The notes: generated by a model from the letters alone, not told the origin. 26,789 nt of DNA from Phycisphaerales bacterium (GCA_028288775.1 JAQGHP010000581.1:1-26789), one strand, 5' to 3'; numbered from the stretch's first letter, positions 7,901 to 14,899 are shown. Made by a program: numbers and translations.

Positions 7901-8662
7901 GTGGACGTGCCCGTCGCATTACTCGCCGGCGGGCTCGCGACGCGATTGCGGCCGATCACGCAAGCCATCCCCAAAGCCCTGGTCGACGTCGGCGGGCGGC
8001 CGTTCATCGACCATCAACTCTCGCTCCTGAGCCGCCACGGCGTCCGGAATGTCGTCCTGTGCCTGGGGCATCTCGGGGAGCAGGTCGAAGACTACGTCGG
8101 CGACGGCTCGGCCTACGGTCTATCCGTGCGGTATTCGTACGACGGCGAAACGCTCGTCGGCACCGCCGGGGCGCTGCGGTGGGCGCTGCCGAAATTGGGC
8201 GACCTGTTCTGGGTGATGTACGGCGACTCGTACATGGATATCGATTACGCCGCGGTGCTGAACTATTTCGCAGCGGCCTCCTCCGCTGCGCCCGCAAGTT
8301 CGAACCACAATCCCATGGGCCTGATGACCGTCCTGCGAAACGACGACCAATGGGACCGCAGCAACGTCGTCTTCGAGAACGGTCGGCTCGAATGCTATGA
8401 CAAGCGCAATCTCACCCCGACGATGCAGTTTATCGACTATGGGGTGCAGCTCCTTCGGCGTGAAGCATTGCTTCACCTCGCGCCGGGCGAGCCGGCGGAT
8501 CTCGCCGACATCTACCGCGATCTGACGGCGGCCGGGCGGATGACCGGATACGAAGTCAGCAATCGGTTCTATGAAATCGGCACCCCGCAATCGCTCGAAG
8601 AAGCCCGGCGGGTGCTGGGCAGCGCGGGAACACCGCCGGCGCAAGTGCGAAAGTCGGCGTAA
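7901..8662 (+). CDS. hddC: D-glycero-alpha-D-manno-heptose 1-phosphate guanylyltransferase
   Basis: A 253-residue sugar-1-phosphate nucleotidyltransferase. The signature LLAGGLATRLRPITQAIPKAL is split across about residues 6-26; its G-G-x-x-T-R and PKAL parts bind NTP and metal. GDSYMDIDY carries the metal-binding Asp, and SNRFYEIGTPQSLEEA near the end matches HddC-like enzymes. It joins GTP and heptose 1-phosphate to give GDP-heptose. No ATG lies close: GTG 7901 (or GTG 7907) is preferred because the fold starts within five residues. The open frame reaches back to ATG 7757, but that form would overlap hddA and translate the repeat DNA. No clear Shine-Dalgarno is visible, since the hairpin fills the space. 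Substrate is assigned mainly from the adjacent kinase, isomerase and phosphatase. Confidence 0.85.
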   Translation: MDVPVALLAGGLATRLRPITQAIPKALVDVGGRPFIDHQLSLLSRHGVRNVVLCLGHLGEQVEDYVGDGSAYGLSVRYSYDGETLVGTAGALRWALPKLGDLFWVMYGDSYMDIDYAAVLNYFAAASSAAPASSNHNPMGLMTVLRNDDQWDRSNVVFENGRLECYDKRNLTPTMQFIDYGVQLLRREALLHLAPGEPADLADIYRDLTAAGRMTGYEVSNRFYEIGTPQSLEEARRVLGSAGTPPAQVRKSA

Positions 8663-8727
8663 CAAAATCACCGCAGTCTTGCTCCCCGGCCATGGGCTCA
8701 CGCCCGTGCCGCGGGTTTGGAGGTCAC

Positions 8728-9327
8728 ATGTCTTTCACGACAGACTACCTGGACGAGGCGGCGGAAGTGCTGGCACGGCTCGACCGCCCGGCGATCGAGC
8801 GCATGGTCGGGAAGTTACTCGAAGTCCGCAGCCGCGGCGGCCGGATATTTTTCCTGGGTGTCGGCGGAAGCGCGGCCAACGCATCCCACGCCGTCAATGA
8901 CTTCCGCAAAATCTGCGGCTTCGAGGCGTATTCGCCAACGGACAACGTCTCGGAACTGACGGCGCGGGTGAACGACGAGAGCTGGGAATCGGTCTTCGCG
9001 ACCTGGCTGCAAGGTAGCCGCTTGAACGCGCGCGACGCGGTCTTCATCTTGTCCGTCGGCGGGGGCGACCTGGAGCGAAACATCAGCCCGAACCTCGTGC
9101 GCGCCGTGCAATACGCGAAGGAAGTGCGGGCGACAGTCGTGGGCGTGGTAGGCCGCGATGGCGGCTACACCGCGCGGATGGCGGATGCGTGCGTGATCGT
9201 GCCGACGGTTAACCCAACCAACGTGACGCCGCACGCCGAGGCGTTTCAGGCGGTGGTATGGCACCTGCTCGTGTCGCATCCGGCACTCAAGGCGTGCGCG
9301 ACCAAGTGGGAAGCCGCCGCGGCGTGA
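8728..9327 (+). CDS. gmhA: Sedoheptulose 7-phosphate isomerase-like SIS-domain protein
   Basis: A 199-residue single SIS domain protein. FFLGVGGSAANASHAVNDF is the phosphosugar-binding turn, and FILSVGGGDLERNISPNL and PTVNPTNVTPHAEAFQ follow in the expected order. GmhA converts sedoheptulose 7-phosphate to D-glycero-D-manno-heptose 7-phosphate, the first step of the pathway. Compared by eye with E. coli GmhA, the metal/catalytic positions His61, Glu65, Gln172 and His180 read His, Asp, Glu and His, so the active site is variant. ATG 8728 has a strong GGAGGT at 8719-8724, which sets the start; the in-frame ATG 8692 lies before it and is rejected. It sits between hddC and gmhB, as expected for the pathway. 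Another phosphosugar isomerase is possible. Confidence 0.82.
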   Translation: MSFTTDYLDEAAEVLARLDRPAIERMVGKLLEVRSRGGRIFFLGVGGSAANASHAVNDFRKICGFEAYSPTDNVSELTARVNDESWESVFATWLQGSRLNARDAVFILSVGGGDLERNISPNLVRAVQYAKEVRATVVGVVGRDGGYTARMADACVIVPTVNPTNVTPHAEAFQAVVWHLLVSHPALKACATKWEAAAA

Positions 9328-9371
9328 GCGGGTGTGCGCGGACGTTGAGCGAGTTGGCTTTCCCCACTTTC

Positions 9372-9481
9372 CCCTCCTCCGGTACTCCGGGGGAGGGTCA
9401 GGGTGGAGGCTGGCCCGATGAACGCGTCTGCTTGCGCATCTCGCCCCCACCCCAACCCTCCCCCGGAGTACCGGAGGAGGG
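9372..9481. repeat. Inverted repeat, CCCTCCTCCGGTACTCCGGG family
   Basis: Arms of about 38 bases (9372-9410 and 9443-9481) are near-perfect complements around a 32-base centre. Each arm also contains its own small palindrome, CTCCGGTACTCCGG. The same element occurs at 21400-21544. Confidence 0.85.
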
Positions 9482-9506
9482 AGTAGGAGCTGGTGATCGC
9501 GCGAAC

Positions 9507-10058
9507 ATGACCGCATATGCCCCGAGGCCCATGACGCGACGCGCCGTTTTTCTCGATCGTGATGGCGTGTTGATCCGCACGTTCGTGCGGGACGGCACGC
9601 CTCATCCGCCGCAGACGCTGGCGGACGTGGAAATCCTTCCCGGCGTTCCCGAGGCGCTTTCCGGGCTGCGTGATCGCGGTTTTGTGCTGCTGGTTGTTAC
9701 CAATCAGCCGGACGTGGCCCGCGGCACGCAGACGCGGGAAATGGTCGAGCAGATCAATGCGCATCTTTTGAGCGCGCTTCCGTTGGACGGGGTGTACGTC
9801 TGTTATCACGACACGCCCGACGGCTGTGATTGCCGCAAGCCCGCGCCGGGGTTGCTGCTGCAAGCGGCCCGCGAGCATCACATCGATTTGCCTTCCAGCT
9901 ACATGGTCGGTGACCGCGGCAGCGATATCGCCGCCGGGGCAGCCGCGGGGTGCAGGACTTTCCTCATCGAACGCCCCTACAGCCGCTGCAATCAGGTTAA
10001 ACCGACGTGGCAAGTAGCCGATCTAAGGGAAGCGGGGAGGAGAATAAGTGCAGAGTGA
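9507..10058 (+). CDS. gmhB: D-glycero-D-manno-heptose 1,7-bisphosphate phosphatase (HAD family)
   Basis: A 183-residue HAD phosphatase of the HisB/GmhB branch. FLDRDGVL is motif I with both catalytic Asp residues, VVTNQP is motif II, CRKPAPG supplies the motif III Lys, and VGDRGSD is motif IV. The zinc-site pattern Cys-x-His ... Cys-x-Cys is present as CYH and CDC, but the loop between is only five residues, shorter than in E. coli GmhB. It removes the C7 phosphate from heptose 1,7-bisphosphate so that HddC can act. Start could be ATG 9507 or ATG 9531 (MTRRAVFLDRDG); neither has an ideal ribosome site. Its last three residues and stop fall inside a dispersed repeat. Confidence 0.88.
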   Translation: MTAYAPRPMTRRAVFLDRDGVLIRTFVRDGTPHPPQTLADVEILPGVPEALSGLRDRGFVLLVVTNQPDVARGTQTREMVEQINAHLLSALPLDGVYVCYHDTPDGCDCRKPAPGLLLQAAREHHIDLPSSYMVGDRGSDIAAGAAAGCRTFLIERPYSRCNQVKPTWQVADLREAGRRISAE

Positions 10059-10118
10059 AGAGTGCAGAGTGAAAACGCATTCCACTTTGCATTCTGCACC
10101 CTTCACTCTGCACTTACT
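10042..10118. repeat. Inverted repeat, AGTGCAGAGTGAAG family
   Basis: Arms of about 37 bases (10042-10078 and 10082-10118) are complementary with few changes and only a three-base loop. The left arm contains the gmhB stop codon; the right arm ends two bases before the GGAAGG ribosome site of the transaldolase gene. A hairpin this long could affect readthrough into that gene. Confidence 0.85.
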
Positions 10119-10129
10119 CGGAAGGACCC

Positions 10130-10870
10130 ATGTCTCCCATCGAATCACTTCGCGTAAAGATTTTCGCCGACGGGGCGGATCGGGCCGGGATGTTGGAGAT
10201 GGCGGGCAAGCCGCACATCGCTGGGTTGACCACCAACCCGACGCTCATGCGCAAGGCGGGGATTAGCGACTATCGCGGGTTCGCGCTGGACGTGTTGGCG
10301 GAAATCCCCGACAAGCCGATTTCGTTCGAGGTCTTTTCCGACGACTTCGCGGAGATGGAGCGGCAGGCGTATGAGATCGCGTCGTGGGGGAGCAACGTGT
10401 ATGTGAAAATCCCCGTGACCAACACCCGCCGCGAGCCGGCCACGCGGCTGATTCGCCGACTCGCCCTCGCGGGCGTGCGGCAGAACGTGACCGCGCTAAT
10501 GACCCTCGCCCAGGTGCGCGAGGTTTCCGCAGCACTGGCTCAGGGACCCGAGAGCTATATCTCCGTGTTCGCGGGAAGAGTCGCCGACACCGGCCGCGAT
10601 CCCGTGCCGCTGATGGCGGAGGCGGTCGAGATCATGCGCCCCCACCCCCGGCAGCAACTCATCTGGGCCAGCCCCCGCGAGTTGCTCAACATCTTCCAGG
10701 CCGACCAGGTCGGCTGCCACATCATCACCGTCACCAACGATGTGCTGAAAAAGCTCGAGCTGGTCGGCAAGGACCTGAGCGACTATTCGCTGGAGACGGT
10801 AAAGATGTTTTACGACGACGCCACGAAAGCGGGATTCACCCTGCCGGGCCGCGAGCGCGTGGCTGCATAA
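10130..10870 (+). CDS. tal: Transaldolase, short form (TalC-like family)
   Basis: A 246-residue class I aldolase barrel. The N-terminal strand reads KIFADGAD; GLTTNPTLM is the family's T-T-N-P-[ST] motif. The Schiff-base Lys is in VYVKIPVTN, and QNVTALMT, ISVFAGRVADTG and IWASPRELLN are the other barrel-strand signatures. Transaldolase moves a dihydroxyacetone unit between fructose 6-phosphate and erythrose 4-phosphate, making sedoheptulose 7-phosphate. That is precisely the GmhA substrate, so the gene may feed the heptose pathway rather than serve only the pentose phosphate route. ATG 10130 follows a GGAAGG site four bases away. Short members can be fructose 6-phosphate aldolases; motifs alone do not exclude this. 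Confidence 0.88.
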   Translation: MSPIESLRVKIFADGADRAGMLEMAGKPHIAGLTTNPTLMRKAGISDYRGFALDVLAEIPDKPISFEVFSDDFAEMERQAYEIASWGSNVYVKIPVTNTRREPATRLIRRLALAGVRQNVTALMTLAQVREVSAALAQGPESYISVFAGRVADTGRDPVPLMAEAVEIMRPHPRQQLIWASPRELLNIFQADQVGCHIITVTNDVLKKLELVGKDLSDYSLETVKMFYDDATKAGFTLPGRERVAA

Positions 10871-10891
10871 GCTACCGCGCTTTGCGCCGTC

Positions 10892-11022
10892 AGAACCTCA
10901 ACCGTGACATGGGCGTCCCGCCCATGCTTAAGGCGTGGGAAGTCGAAATGTCTTGAAACACGAGCTCTTTAATTTCAGTACCGCTCGCACGGGCGGGACG
11001 CCCGTGTCACGGTTGAGGTTCT
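10892..11022. repeat. Long inverted repeat between convergent genes
   Basis: Arms of 36 bases at 10892-10927 and 10987-11022 (AGAACCTCAACCGTGACATG and complement) match with about three changes. Each arm contains a GGGCGTCCCGCCC palindrome of the widespread type. It lies between the convergent transaldolase and M48 genes, where it could end transcription from both sides, but it has no T-tract. The remaining 100 bases to 11123 show nothing clear. Confidence 0.8.
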
Positions 11023-11123
11023 CAAACAACTCTTAAGCGGTTGAGGCCGACTGGACCTTGGCCGCGCGTAAGTTGAAATCCACTCAACCCTCGGCCCGCC
11101 TCCTTACCGTCAGGGATTTCCGC

Positions 11124-12191
11124 TCATTTCGCCGGCTGCTGCTTCTGCTGCTCGTCTTGGATCTTCTTCGCCTTTTCCATCAGCGCCTTGTGCGCTTCCA
11201 CCTGATCGGGCGGGACGTAGCCGTCGGGCACCCAGCAGCTTCGGGGCAGGGCCTGCAACAATTGCTTGGTGTTCATCACCTGCTGGTCGTTGGGCGTGCG
11301 GGCGGCCACCTGCACCGCCGTCTGCTGGTACTGCTTGAACTGCCCGATGTCCGCCACTGGCGCGGGCGGCGGCGTGGGGCGGTACTTTTCCAAGTTGGGG
11401 GCGGCTTTATTGGCGGCCTCGATGCGGCTCTGGAGCGTCGGGTGGTCGCTCATATACGCGGAGGCGACGTCGCCCAGCTTGGCCTTCATCACCTCGAAGA
11501 AGGCGCCGAAATGGGCAGGGTCCCAGCCGGCCATGGCGTAGAAGGTTTGCCCGAATTCGTCGGCCTGGGCCTCATCGTCGCGGGTAAAGCCCATGTTGAC
11601 GAAGTTGCCGATGGAGGTGCTGGCGCTAGTACCCATCTGCGCGTATTCTGCGCCGTGCTCGCTGCCCCCGGCGAGGTAGCCAGCGCCGCCCGCGACCGCC
11701 GCGGCGGCGGCGAGACGCATCTGGTTGGTCATTCCCTTCTGCACGTGTCGGCAATAGATGTGTCCGTACTCGTGCGCCATCACCGCCGCCAGTTGGTCCT
11801 CGTTCTGGCAGAGCTGAAAGAGCTGGTTGTAGATATACACATGATGTCCACCGGTTGTGAACGCGTTGAGCGTCGGGCTGCTGACGAGGTGGAACTGAAT
11901 GTCCTGGAACATCCACTGCGTCTCGCCGTTGAAGTGGCTCTTGGGGCCGATCTTCTGGGCGTCCGCCTGCTTGGCCGCGACGACGATCCGCCCGCCGATC
12001 GACTGGAGATAGTTGTTGAGGTCGGCGCTGTTCATCACGGCCGGCGTGAGCGACGAGTGAAACTGCGTGGACTGGCTGAGCACCGAGCTGTCGTTGTGGC
12101 TGGCCGCACACCCGGGCCCTGCTGCGAGCAGAAGTGCCGCGATGAGGCACGATGATCCCAGCAATCGCTTTACGATCGACAAAATTTGCAT
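11124..12191 (-). CDS. M48 family zinc metalloprotease, exported, possibly a lipoprotein
   Basis: A 355-residue protein with a signal sequence: KR at residues 8-9, then a hydrophobic LIAALLLAAG core and a Cys28. AAGPGC is a poor lipobox, so lipid attachment is uncertain. The catalytic HEYGH (140-144) gives two zinc His residues and the Glu, and EAQAD near 207-211 supplies the third zinc ligand, as in Ste24/BepA-like proteases. SHFNGETQW and NAFTTGGHHVYIYNQL before it are typical of the BepA-like group, which acts on envelope proteins. SDHPTLQSRIEAA is the conserved segment after the domain. The C-terminal 60 residues are Gln/Lys-rich and probably disordered. ATG 12191 has a GAGGA site seven bases upstream. 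It stands alone and converges on the transaldolase gene. Confidence 0.88.
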   Translation of the reverse strand: MQILSIVKRLLGSSCLIAALLLAAGPGCAASHNDSSVLSQSTQFHSSLTPAVMNSADLNNYLQSIGGRIVVAAKQADAQKIGPKSHFNGETQWMFQDIQFHLVSSPTLNAFTTGGHHVYIYNQLFQLCQNEDQLAAVMAHEYGHIYCRHVQKGMTNQMRLAAAAAVAGGAGYLAGGSEHGAEYAQMGTSASTSIGNFVNMGFTRDDEAQADEFGQTFYAMAGWDPAHFGAFFEVMKAKLGDVASAYMSDHPTLQSRIEAANKAAPNLEKYRPTPPPAPVADIGQFKQYQQTAVQVAARTPNDQQVMNTKQLLQALPRSCWVPDGYVPPDQVEAHKALMEKAKKIQDEQQKQQPAK

Positions 12192-12581
12192 GATGTGTTC
12201 CTCGGTTTCCGTTTCTCCGCCCCGCGCCGACGTCGCACTGGGGACGTCGAAGATTCTACCGCCACCCTCCCGGCCCGCTCAAATAAATGGCCGGAAAACT
12301 TTCTGCGCGAGGCGGCATCTGGCATGGCGCTTTGGGGTGCGAGGGCGAAATGTTGTCGTTGTAAAAAATCATCATGCGCCGATTTCTTGCGGCGAGCCGT
12401 TTCGATTCTCACGAATTACCGGGGCTTGAGAAAACCGTGTCGTGTCGCATCAACGTGTCGCCGCGAATCGCGCGCATGTCGGTGTGAAGAACCGACGGCC
12501 TGCTCGCCGATGGCGGAGTTATTGAACGTAGTGATGTGCAACACAGAGACTAAAGTCCCTGAGAGAAAAGGAGGCGTGCAT
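12192..12581. other. Gap of 390 bases between divergent genes
   Basis: This gap should hold the promoters of the M48 gene and of the gene at 12582. No dispersed palindrome of the kinds filling other gaps is visible. The open frame that continues through it from 12186 on the plus strand lacks any sign of a conserved protein and a usable ribosome site. Confidence 0.5.
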
Positions 12582-12950
12582 ATGATTTCACGAGGTATCC
12601 CGGAGGGGAATGCGGAGCGGTGGATGCAGGAGCAATTGTTCGAGGAGGATGTGCGCGCGGTGCTGTCGATGATGCGACCCAACCGCCACGAGCGCCTGGC
12701 AGGCTGGTCGGAATATCGCACCGGCGGCGCGCACTTTCGGGCGACGATTTCGTGGGACAAGGAGTTCGAGGAAACCTCGCCCGACGGCGCGCTGTGCGTG
12801 CCCCGCGTGGCGGACGTACTGGAGTCAATCCTCGTTGGTTCGGCGCGGAACCAGGACGAGCTGACTCCGTCGGAGGAGTTTGAAATGTACCGCGATGTGG
12901 TGTGCGAGCTTTACCGAAGGTTGGATCAATTGCAGGCGTGCTACGAATGA
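12582..12950 (+). CDS. Unrecognised 122-residue acidic protein
   Basis: I do not recognise a family. The start is unusually well supported: AAAGGAGG at 12566-12573 lies eight bases before ATG 12582. The protein begins MISRGIPEGNAERWMQEQL, is acidic, has no membrane segment or signal sequence, and appears to have a central beta-rich part (GGAHFRATISWDKEF) flanked by helical regions, ending in a likely helix, FEMYRDVVCELYRRLDQLQ. A soluble cytoplasmic protein is likely. It is followed 38 bases later by the small FlgM-like ORF, so the two could be co-transcribed. The strong ribosome site suggests high expression. Confidence 0.7.
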   Translation: MISRGIPEGNAERWMQEQLFEEDVRAVLSMMRPNRHERLAGWSEYRTGGAHFRATISWDKEFEETSPDGALCVPRVADVLESILVGSARNQDELTPSEEFEMYRDVVCELYRRLDQLQACYE

Positions 12951-12988
12951 TGCCGCGGCGCGGGAAATGACGATTAGCAGAGTAGCGC

Positions 12989-13189
12989 ATGCCCAAGACG
13001 AACCCATTTCGCCGGCGTCCCCGCCGGGCCTTATTGGCCCGGCTGCTGGCGCTGTTGCAGTCGGGCAAGGACGTCCGGCAGAGGAAAGTCCGCCGCGTGC
13101 GCGCGGCGGTGCGGGCGAGCCGGTATGAGAATGATCTCAAGGTGTCGATCGCGGCGGATCGGTTGTTGAATGAGCTGGCGGGAGAGTAG
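12989..13189 (+). CDS. Small basic protein resembling the C-terminal part of FlgM
   Basis: A 66-residue ORF bounded upstream by an in-frame TAG at 12983, so ATG 12989 is the only ATG start. The N-terminus is Arg-rich. The last 40 residues, around DVRQRKVRRVRA and SRYENDLKVSIAADRLLNEL, follow the pattern of the FlgM anti-sigma-28 domain (Val-Arg-x-x-Lys-Val ... Tyr-x-x-Asp ... Ala-x-x-Leu-Leu). FlgM holds back FliA until the flagellar hook is built. The resemblance is by eye and no flagellar gene is near. A second frame, from ATG 12967 with MTISRVAHAQDEP, overlaps it and also looks like a FlgM beginning, so a frameshifted flgM is another reading. Confidence 0.45.
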   Translation: MPKTNPFRRRPRRALLARLLALLQSGKDVRQRKVRRVRAAVRASRYENDLKVSIAADRLLNELAGE

Positions 13190-13203
13190 GGAAATGGGTT
13201 GGT

Positions 13204-13228
13204 TCCCTCTCCCTGCGAGGGAGAGGGA
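13204..13228. terminator. Perfect hairpin between convergent genes
   Basis: An 11-base perfect stem (TCCCTCTCCCT, 13204-13214, and complement, 13218-13228) with a GCG loop lies 14 bases after the small ORF and just before the ftsY stop. There is no T-tract on either strand, so termination is plausible only by position. Its sequence belongs to the CCCTCTCCCT repeat family. Confidence 0.45.
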
Positions 13229-13236
13229 GTGGAACT

Positions 13237-14193
13237 TCACCTCGCCATCGCCTCAGTCAGATCCGCCTCGCCGAAAAGCGCCTTGATGTAGAGCTGGGGA
13301 TCGAACGGCGCGATGTCCTCCGGGGTTTCGCCCAGGCCCATGAACTTGACGGGGATTTTGAGCTGGTCGCGGATGGCCAGCACGACGCCGCCCTTGGCGG
13401 TGCCGTCGAGCTTGGCGAGCATGATACCGGTGACGGCGACCGCGCTGCCGAAGACCTTCGCCTGTTGAATGGCGTTTTGGCCGGTGGTCGCGTCGAGCAC
13501 CAGCAGCGCCTCGTGCGGCGCGCCCTCGATCCGCCGGGCGCAGACGTCGCGAATTTTTACCAGCTCGCGGATCAGCCGCTCCTGCGTCGGCAAACGCCCC
13601 GCGGTGTCGACGATCAACACGTCCGCGCCGCGGGCCTTGGCCGCCTCGCAGGCATCGTACGCCACCGCCGCGGGGTCGGCATTCTGCTTGTGCTTCACAA
13701 TCTCCACGCCGATCCGCTCCGCCCAGATCGAAAGCTGATGCACCGCCCCTGCACGGAACGTGTCGCTGGCGCACAGCATCACCTTCTTCCCCATCTGCTC
13801 CTTCAGCAGCCATGCGAGCTTCGCGATGCTCGTCGTCTTTCCCGCGCCGTTCACGCCCGCGACCAGGATGACCGTCGGCCCCGCCGGGGCGAAATTGAGG
13901 TCACGCGCTTCGGGCGGCCAATTGGAAAGCATCTGCTCGCGCACGACCGACCTAGCCTCGTCGGCGTTGCGGATTTTCCCCAGCCGCCAGCGCTCGCGCA
14001 CCTCGGCGATGATGCGATCGGTGTTCCCCACGCCCATGTCCGCCTGCAGCAGGCGTTCCTCGAGTTCGGAGAGGAATTGCTCGTTGATCTGCCGCCCGGG
14101 GACGAAGAGCGTGCGCACGTCGGTGAACAAAATGTCCCGAGTCTTGCGCAGCGCGCCCTTGAGGCGGTCGAAGCTTTTGGCGAAGAGGCTCAT
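13237..14193 (-). CDS. ftsY: Signal recognition particle receptor FtsY
   Basis: A 318-residue SRP GTPase that docks ribosome-SRP complexes at the inner membrane for co-translational insertion. The N domain fills about residues 1-95. The G domain shows the P-loop GVNGAGKTT (113-121), DTFRAGAVHQL, DTAGRLPT with the FtsY-type LPTQERL, the guanine-specificity AKLDGTAKGG, and the closing GLGE. The acidic A domain of E. coli FtsY is absent, as in many bacteria. VPGR in the N domain is Ffh/FtsY-like, but the absence of an M domain excludes Ffh. There is no evident Shine-Dalgarno before ATG 14193. It lies 72 bases behind nusB, probably in one transcript. Confidence 0.96.
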   Translation of the reverse strand: MSLFAKSFDRLKGALRKTRDILFTDVRTLFVPGRQINEQFLSELEERLLQADMGVGNTDRIIAEVRERWRLGKIRNADEARSVVREQMLSNWPPEARDLNFAPAGPTVILVAGVNGAGKTTSIAKLAWLLKEQMGKKVMLCASDTFRAGAVHQLSIWAERIGVEIVKHKQNADPAAVAYDACEAAKARGADVLIVDTAGRLPTQERLIRELVKIRDVCARRIEGAPHEALLVLDATTGQNAIQQAKVFGSAVAVTGIMLAKLDGTAKGGVVLAIRDQLKIPVKFMGLGETPEDIAPFDPQLYIKALFGEADLTEAMAR

Positions 14194-14265
14194 TTTTGTC
14201 AGTGTCAGTTGTCAGTTGCCAGTTGCGGAAAAATGTCTTTGCAACGGACCACGGACCACTGACAT
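14194..14265. repeat. GTCAGTTGTCAGTTGCC-type repeat between nusB and ftsY
   Basis: The 72-base gap contains three tandem GTCAGTTG-like units and, toward nusB, GGACCACGGACCACTGACA. Similar wording occurs at 18628-18683 and 19999-20130, marking another dispersed family. Confidence 0.6.
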
Positions 14266-14688
14266 TTAGCTTTTCTGCCCAATCAAGGATTGATGTTCCT
14301 TCAGCACGGCGTCGAGCACGCCGTTGATGAAGGCGGGGCTCTGCTCGGTGGAGAATTCCTTGGCCAGCTCGATGGCTTCGTCGATCACGACCTTGGGGGG
14401 CGTGGCGACGTTGGTCAGCTCCCATACCGCCAGGCGCAGCAGGTTGCGATCGACGGCGGGCTGCCGTCGGGGGGGCCACTGCGGGGCGATCCGCTCGACC
14501 CATTTGTCGATTGCCTCGTGCTGATCCCACGTGCCGCCGGCCATGTCGAGGGCCGCTTGGCGGACGGCTTCATCGTCCGACCCGTCCGCCACCGACTGCC
14601 GGGCCTGGTCCACGTCCTTTTGCCCGTTGGTGTCCCAGAGATAAAGCACCTGCATCGCCAACTCGCGCGTTTTCCGCTTTTTCAACAT
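14266..14688 (-). CDS. nusB: Transcription antitermination factor NusB
   Basis: A 140-residue helical RNA-binding protein that, with S10 (NusE), forms the boxA antitermination complex on rRNA operons. The start MLKKRKTRELAMQVLYLWD is the usual NusB opening. The C-terminal half has VDRNLLRLAVWEL, VVIDEAIELAKEFS and SPAFINGVLDAVLKE, which are conserved across NusB. An open frame extends 50 residues upstream but translates repeat DNA, so ATG 14688 is chosen. No Shine-Dalgarno is visible; a TATACT lies eight bases before the ATG, compatible with a leaderless transcript. ftsY follows. In many bacteria ribH precedes nusB directly; here a P450 gene lies between them. Confidence 0.95.
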   Translation of the reverse strand: MLKKRKTRELAMQVLYLWDTNGQKDVDQARQSVADGSDDEAVRQAALDMAGGTWDQHEAIDKWVERIAPQWPPRRQPAVDRNLLRLAVWELTNVATPPKVVIDEAIELAKEFSTEQSPAFINGVLDAVLKEHQSLIGQKS

Positions 14689-14751
14689 CAAGGGTGAGTA
14701 TAGGGCAGTGGCGCGCGGAGGGGTAGTGGGGTGGGGGGTGGTATGCAGAGG

Positions 14752-14882
14752 TTGAATGCAAAGTGCAAAATGCAAAATGCAAAAGTCAAAATGAGGAGCG
14801 GTCGGAGAAGAATGCGGAGCACGCTGCCTCGCCGACATTCATTTTGACTTTTGCATTTTGCATTTTGCATTTTGCATTCAAT
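14752..14882. repeat. Inverted repeat, AAAATGCA family
   Basis: Arms of about 43 bases (14752-14794 and 14837-14882) made of AAAATGCA units plus AAAGTCAAAATGA are near-complementary around a 42-base centre. It fills the gap between the P450 stop and nusB. Related units are at 7816 and 18690. Confidence 0.85.
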
Positions 14883-14899
14883 TTCCCCCCGCCTACTGC

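Noticed and set aside
11058..12155. 365-codon plus-strand ORF opposite the M48 gene
   Set aside because: It is the antisense reading of a gene with HEYGH and EAQAD zinc motifs and a good ribosome site; the plus-strand product has no motif.
12186..12581. N-terminal extension of the unknown 122-residue protein
   Set aside because: AAAGGAGG at 12566-12573 sets the start at 12582, and the extension has no conserved character.
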